Below are positions 18,890 to 64,000 of a DNA stretch of 64,000 nt, in pieces. The DNA is taken from assembly GCA_023634235.1 (NCBI GenBank), contig JAMKCF010000001.1:4033140-4097139 (forward strand). Reading direction: 5' to 3'. Within the stretch, counting starts at the first letter, position 1. Every line of letters begins with the position of its first letter. The translations under genes and the position numbers were made by a program. Origin of the DNA: Pisaster brevispinus (lineage: Eukaryota; Echinodermata; Asteroidea; Forcipulatida; Asteriidae). Under the pieces are notes generated by a model. The model ran no database searches. It was not told the DNA's origin and was given only the letters and a program-made list of their open reading frames with translations.

Positions 18890-19842
18890 TGTGACGGTCA
18901 GTGCATGTTGTATGTATTTAAATTGTATGCAAGGGCGCGTGCGCGAGCGGGTCGGTGACTTGTGCCGATCTACGCATGTGCCGGGCGGAGCGACTGGTTG
19001 GTCGTCGTGTACACGAGGTGTGCACGAGGCGAGTCAGTCGGCTGCAAGATCTTGAAGTAACAGGTACGTGTTCATTGTTCTGTTTACTGCATGCTCAGTA
19101 CAATTGCTTTTGCGACGCTTTTGCGTGTGGTTGATGCTAGAGGTGCATAGAGGGTTTGAGCCAGAGACTCCGAGACTTACAGGGTTATATGATGTGTGTT
19201 CCAGTTAGCCGTGAAGGTTTACAGGGTTAACTGACGTGTGTTCCAGTTACCCGTGGAGGTTTACATTGTATTTGAGTTGAACGGTTGTCACCAGGTTGAC
19301 TATCGCTGCGTGCGTGGTTTACCGGTAGGACGTAAGAACCGTTAGTCACGATCTTTCGTGAAGCTATTTGCTTAGTAAACCTGTACTCTAGTGCGCGCTG
19401 GGGTTGGCTGATGTGTGTTCCAGTCAATGCTCGGTTGTAGTACTGGTCGACGCGTTGTAGTGACACGTGGTTGACTAGGCGCGGTAATTGCGCGTAGCTG
19501 TTGTACGAGCAAATAACAGTAGAAGCAGGAACACAGTACGTGGTTGACTTAGTGATCTGTTTGTTTTATGCCGTAGATAAGTTAACCTACTGAGATTCTG
19601 TTGAATCATACTGGAGAAAGGCAACAATATAATTAAACTGGTTGATGCTTGTTGGTTATAAATTGATGTCCTTTGTGAATTATTCTGTGCATTGATTACT
19701 GTGTATTAGGGAGAGACAATCGATTACAATCGGCGGTATATTTCCTCCAAAACGGACAAAGCTCCTTAGCGTTCAGATTACTTTATGATCTACAACCTGA
19801 GGTGAAAGTAGGCCCGGGATCAAGTTGTAAAGTTCCGCCACA
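18890..19842 (+). repeat. 3' LTR of the Gypsy element
   Basis: Same length as the 5' LTR (953 bp) and identical by eye except for ATA at 19187-19189 (GAC in the 5' LTR). It ends 126 bp before the NUP210 start codon in the same orientation, so its promoter and splice donor point into NUP210. Confidence 0.93.
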
Positions 19843-19846
19843 ATAC
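19843..19846. repeat. Target-site duplication of the Gypsy element, right copy (ATAC)
   Basis: Matches 10415-10418. Removing the element plus one copy restores the presumed pre-insertion NUP210 upstream region. Confidence 0.75.
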
Positions 19847-19878
19847 TTACTAATATTATTCTGAACGTTTGAGGGCGC

Positions 19879-19884
19879 TATAAA
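19879..19884 (+). promoter_or_regulatory. Putative TATA box of NUP210
   Basis: TATAAA lies 90 bp before the NUP210 ATG and 36 bp after the end of the Gypsy element. If used, transcription would begin near 19910. No other promoter element is recognisable in the 126 bp between element and ATG. Confidence 0.35.
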
Positions 19885-19910
19885 CGTATACGGGTCCCAG
19901 ACGTTGATTC

Positions 19911-19931
19911 ATGGGTAACGATAAGTCTTGA
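19911..19931 (+). promoter_or_regulatory. Possible upstream ORF in the NUP210 leader
   Basis: ATGGGTAACGATAAGTCTTGA encodes six codons and a stop, 38 bp before the NUP210 ATG. If transcription starts at or before 19910 it would be the first ATG in the mRNA and could dampen translation. Confidence 0.3.
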
Positions 19932-19968
19932 CGCCTAGGATCTGACTACTAAGAAATTGCCAATCGCC

Positions 19969-62099
<42,131 letters not shown>

Positions 62100-62348
62100 G
62101 TAGGCCGGTTTCGAATTCTGTGTCTGCTAATAAATAAAAACACTGTCCCTTATGGACTGCAAGCGGCCTGGAATATAAGTCGCATCAGGGTTTGAAATAG
62201 GGGCGATGAGTCAAGACCGTTCCGTTTGTAGTCCGTTGGTAAATAGATTGAAATCGTTGAACTTTGCCGTTGTAGTCGAAATTGCCGAAGCCTACTTTAC
62301 ATGTCGGTGTATAAGCCGCTTGGAATATATGCCGCGGAGCACGTTTAA

Positions 62349-62605
62349 CACGTTGACTGCCGCCTACGAGTATATTCGTAGTAACAGGTGTAACGGATTC
62401 TGCCACTACGAGTATACTCGTAGAGAATGAAAGGTTTTTGGCATCACTGAGAACGCAACAAATATGCTTCTGGCAGTGGTGAGGACATACATCCTTAGAA
62501 TTTGTATGCTCATTTTTTTAGTGTTTTTGGTGCTGGTATGCGCGCATGCACACCACACTTGGCAAATGGGAACGCCCTACGAATCTATGACCGGCAGTCA
62601 ACGTG
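62349..62605. mobile_element. TTAA-flanked MITE (family 1), copy 2, inverted
   Basis: TTAA at 62345-62348 and 62606-62609; ends CACGTTGACTGCCGCC and GACCGGCAGTCAACGTG. Reverse complement of 58176-58459 with a 27-bp deletion; carries the same CTACGAGTATACTCGTAG palindrome. Confidence 0.7.
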
Positions 62606-62614
62606 TTAAAGCCT

Positions 62615-62725
62615 GAAAACAAAGTACGACTTTTGTGGGATTTGAACCCATGACCTCGCACTCTGGAGCAGATATCTTAACCACTCGCCCATCAAGCTTG
62701 CCTGATGATGAGAGGCAGTTCGAAT
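62615..62725 (-). mobile_element. tRNA-like SINE fragment, reverse orientation
   Basis: On the minus strand GATGGGCGAGTGGTTAAGAT (A-box-like) and GTCATGGGTTCAAATCCCAC (B-box-like). Dispersed-repeat context and a long tail argue against a functional tRNA gene. Confidence 0.4.
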
Positions 62726-63090
62726 CCTGTAATTATCAGCGGTTCTCTCTCTTCAGTCTGATGGCGCAAATTTTGCTGCGGTGGTCATCACCGGTCCATG
62801 CCAACAATCTGGATTCGCTGCTGATCTTGCTGCAGCTGCCAGTCCACTGCTTTGTGCCATTCGTTCATGATGTTGTTTGATGACCTCTTCTCGGGTTTTT
62901 GCGGATTCTTAAAAAGTCCTTAAAATGAACTATCCAAATAAAAGGCCTTAAAAAGCATTAACAAGTATTAAATTTGGATATTTGAGGTCTTTAAAAATTT
63001 GATGAAGTGTGTAAATGAATTTCCTATCAGCTCAAAGAGAACCATATGATGCTGCATATGAAAAAGTAACAAAATGTGAGCAGTTGTACA

Positions 63091-63252
63091 GGCCTTGAAC
63101 TTCGCTCTTGAAGGGGCACTGCAATTTCCTCTGGTTAGGGGCACTCTTTGAGAAAAATGTAAACTTGTATTGGATCTTTGCAAAGGGCACCACAGCAAAA
63201 GCACAGGGCACCACGGCATCTGCTGTGGGTGCCGTGGGTTATTTCGAGGACT
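63091..63252. mobile_element. CAGG-ended MITE related to 30595-30775
   Basis: CAGGCCTTGAACTTCGCTC at the left and GGTTATTTCGAGGACTG at the right form loose inverted ends; interior matches 30595-30775. Confidence 0.5.
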
Positions 63253-63384
63253 GGTTGTCGCTGTTTCTGCCCTGCTTTATTCACTTGTTTTTAGTCTTAA
63301 AGCCCTAAATTGATTTTTTGTTTAGTGTGCAGATACCTTGTCTTCTTCTCTTTTCATTATTGTGGTCACCGCAAACAATTTAAC

Positions 63385-63660
63385 AGATCAATCAATCAAT
63401 TAATCAATCAATCAATCAATCTTAACATTTATATGGCGCCATATTCCAACTGTCATTGATCATGGTGCCGTACAGTAAGCTCTTATGAACAGGTGAGATT
63501 TGAGTGACGTCTTGACAGTCCCTATTATAGGTGATAGCCTGATGTTGTAAGGAAGGCTGTTCCAGATCCTGGGTCCACGACAGAAAAGGCGCAGTCACCC
63601 CAACTGTGCTTGCTTCTAGAAATGGATTATGCAGATCAGTCAGAACTGGAGCGCAAGTTA
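63385..63660. repeat. (AATC)n microsatellite and dispersed repeat
   Basis: About nine AATC units at 63388-63422, then a sequence with TATATGGCGCCATATTCCA, GAGTGACGTCTTGACAG and AAGGAAGGCTGTTCCAGATC that looks like an old dispersed element on the minus strand. The remaining 340 bp of the window (intron 24) has no recognised feature. Confidence 0.4.
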
Positions 63661-64000
63661 CAAGTTTTTTTATGGGAAGGTCAGTAGGTTGGTCAGGTAT
63701 GCTTGTATTGAATTCAAGCAGATCTTTGTAATAATTTGCGTGTGGTCCGCTGGCAAAATGCCAGTTAAACCACCTGAGGACCAGTCAAACTTCACTCTAA
63801 GTAATCCGGCTGGCTACTCCAGTGTTGGAAAATTTGTATCTCATATGAAATATGGACCAGTGAAAAAGCTGCCGGACTAGCGAAATGACAAGCTAACTGG
63901 TCCTGCTGGCCAGTCACTGTAAAAGTTAAGGACAAATCCTGCATCAATGTGTGATGAGCACTGACTGTATGTGTTGTTTGAAGCTTTGCATGGCATGCAT

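Larger units (their letters stand above)
10419..19842 (+). mobile_element. Complete Ty3/Gypsy LTR retrotransposon
   Basis: A 9,424-bp element with two 953-bp LTRs (10419-11371, 18890-19842) that start TGTGACGG and end CGCCACA, a 4-bp target duplication, and an 18-base primer site complementary to tRNA-Leu. Internal order: small membrane ORF (11482-11760), gag (11924-13534), pol in the -1 frame (to 17394), and a zinc-finger ORF (17525-18271). Pol domain order is protease, reverse transcriptase, RNase H, integrase, the Gypsy order; there is no chromodomain and no envelope-like protein. Apart from a three-base difference the LTRs look identical and the main ORFs are intact, so the insertion is recent. 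It sits just upstream of NUP210 in the same orientation. Confidence 0.93.

Noticed and set aside
63388..63422. Regularly spaced repeats suggestive of a CRISPR array
   Set aside because: It is a simple tetranucleotide microsatellite in a eukaryotic genome; no repeat-spacer pattern.

Overview
The window looks like nuclear DNA of a marine invertebrate deuterostome, most likely an echinoderm. The evidence is a large intron-rich gene with GT-AG introns, an animal-type nuclear pore membrane protein, a Ty3/Gypsy element, CR1/L2-like LINE tails, several tRNA-derived SINE families, many terminal-inverted-repeat MITEs, and frequent TACATGTA palindromes. The taxonomic call is inference; no species marker was seen.

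Layout. (1) 1-7.7 kb: repeat-rich sequence holding three phase-compatible minus-strand exons (7574-7699, 6298-6504, 4483-4769) of a small secreted or membrane-anchored protein ending in a peritrophin-A (CBM14) chitin-binding domain. (2) 7.7-10.4 kb: no supported gene; a Mutator-like MITE with a 9-bp target duplication, a long inverted repeat and a tRNA-derived SINE. (3) 10419-19842: a complete, apparently young Ty3/Gypsy retrotransposon with 953-bp LTRs that differ only at three adjacent bases by eye, a 4-bp target duplication (ATAC), a tRNA-Leu primer site, a small membrane-protein ORF, gag, pol in the -1 frame after a G_GGA_AAC slippery site, and an additional 3' ORF with two C2H2 zinc fingers and a histone-tail-like N-terminus. 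(4) 19969-62099 and beyond the window: the first 24 coding exons of the NUP210 (gp210) orthologue, about 1,020 codons, all in continuous reading frame. The Gypsy element ends about 126 bp before the NUP210 start codon and about 36 bp before a TATAAA.

The NUP210 introns are filled with LINE fragments, SINEs, MITEs (TTAA-type, Harbinger-like, CAGGG-ended, Tc1/mariner-like), minisatellites and long hairpins. Intron 13 carries a perfect 130-bp copy of the 3' end of exon 15 plus its donor site.

The strongest points for follow-up are the extra ORFs and expression signals of the Gypsy element, its position at the NUP210 promoter, the intronic exon-15 duplication, and the nested insertions at 52.4-53.5 kb. 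All coordinates were read by eye; repeat boundaries marked approximate may be off by tens of bases.
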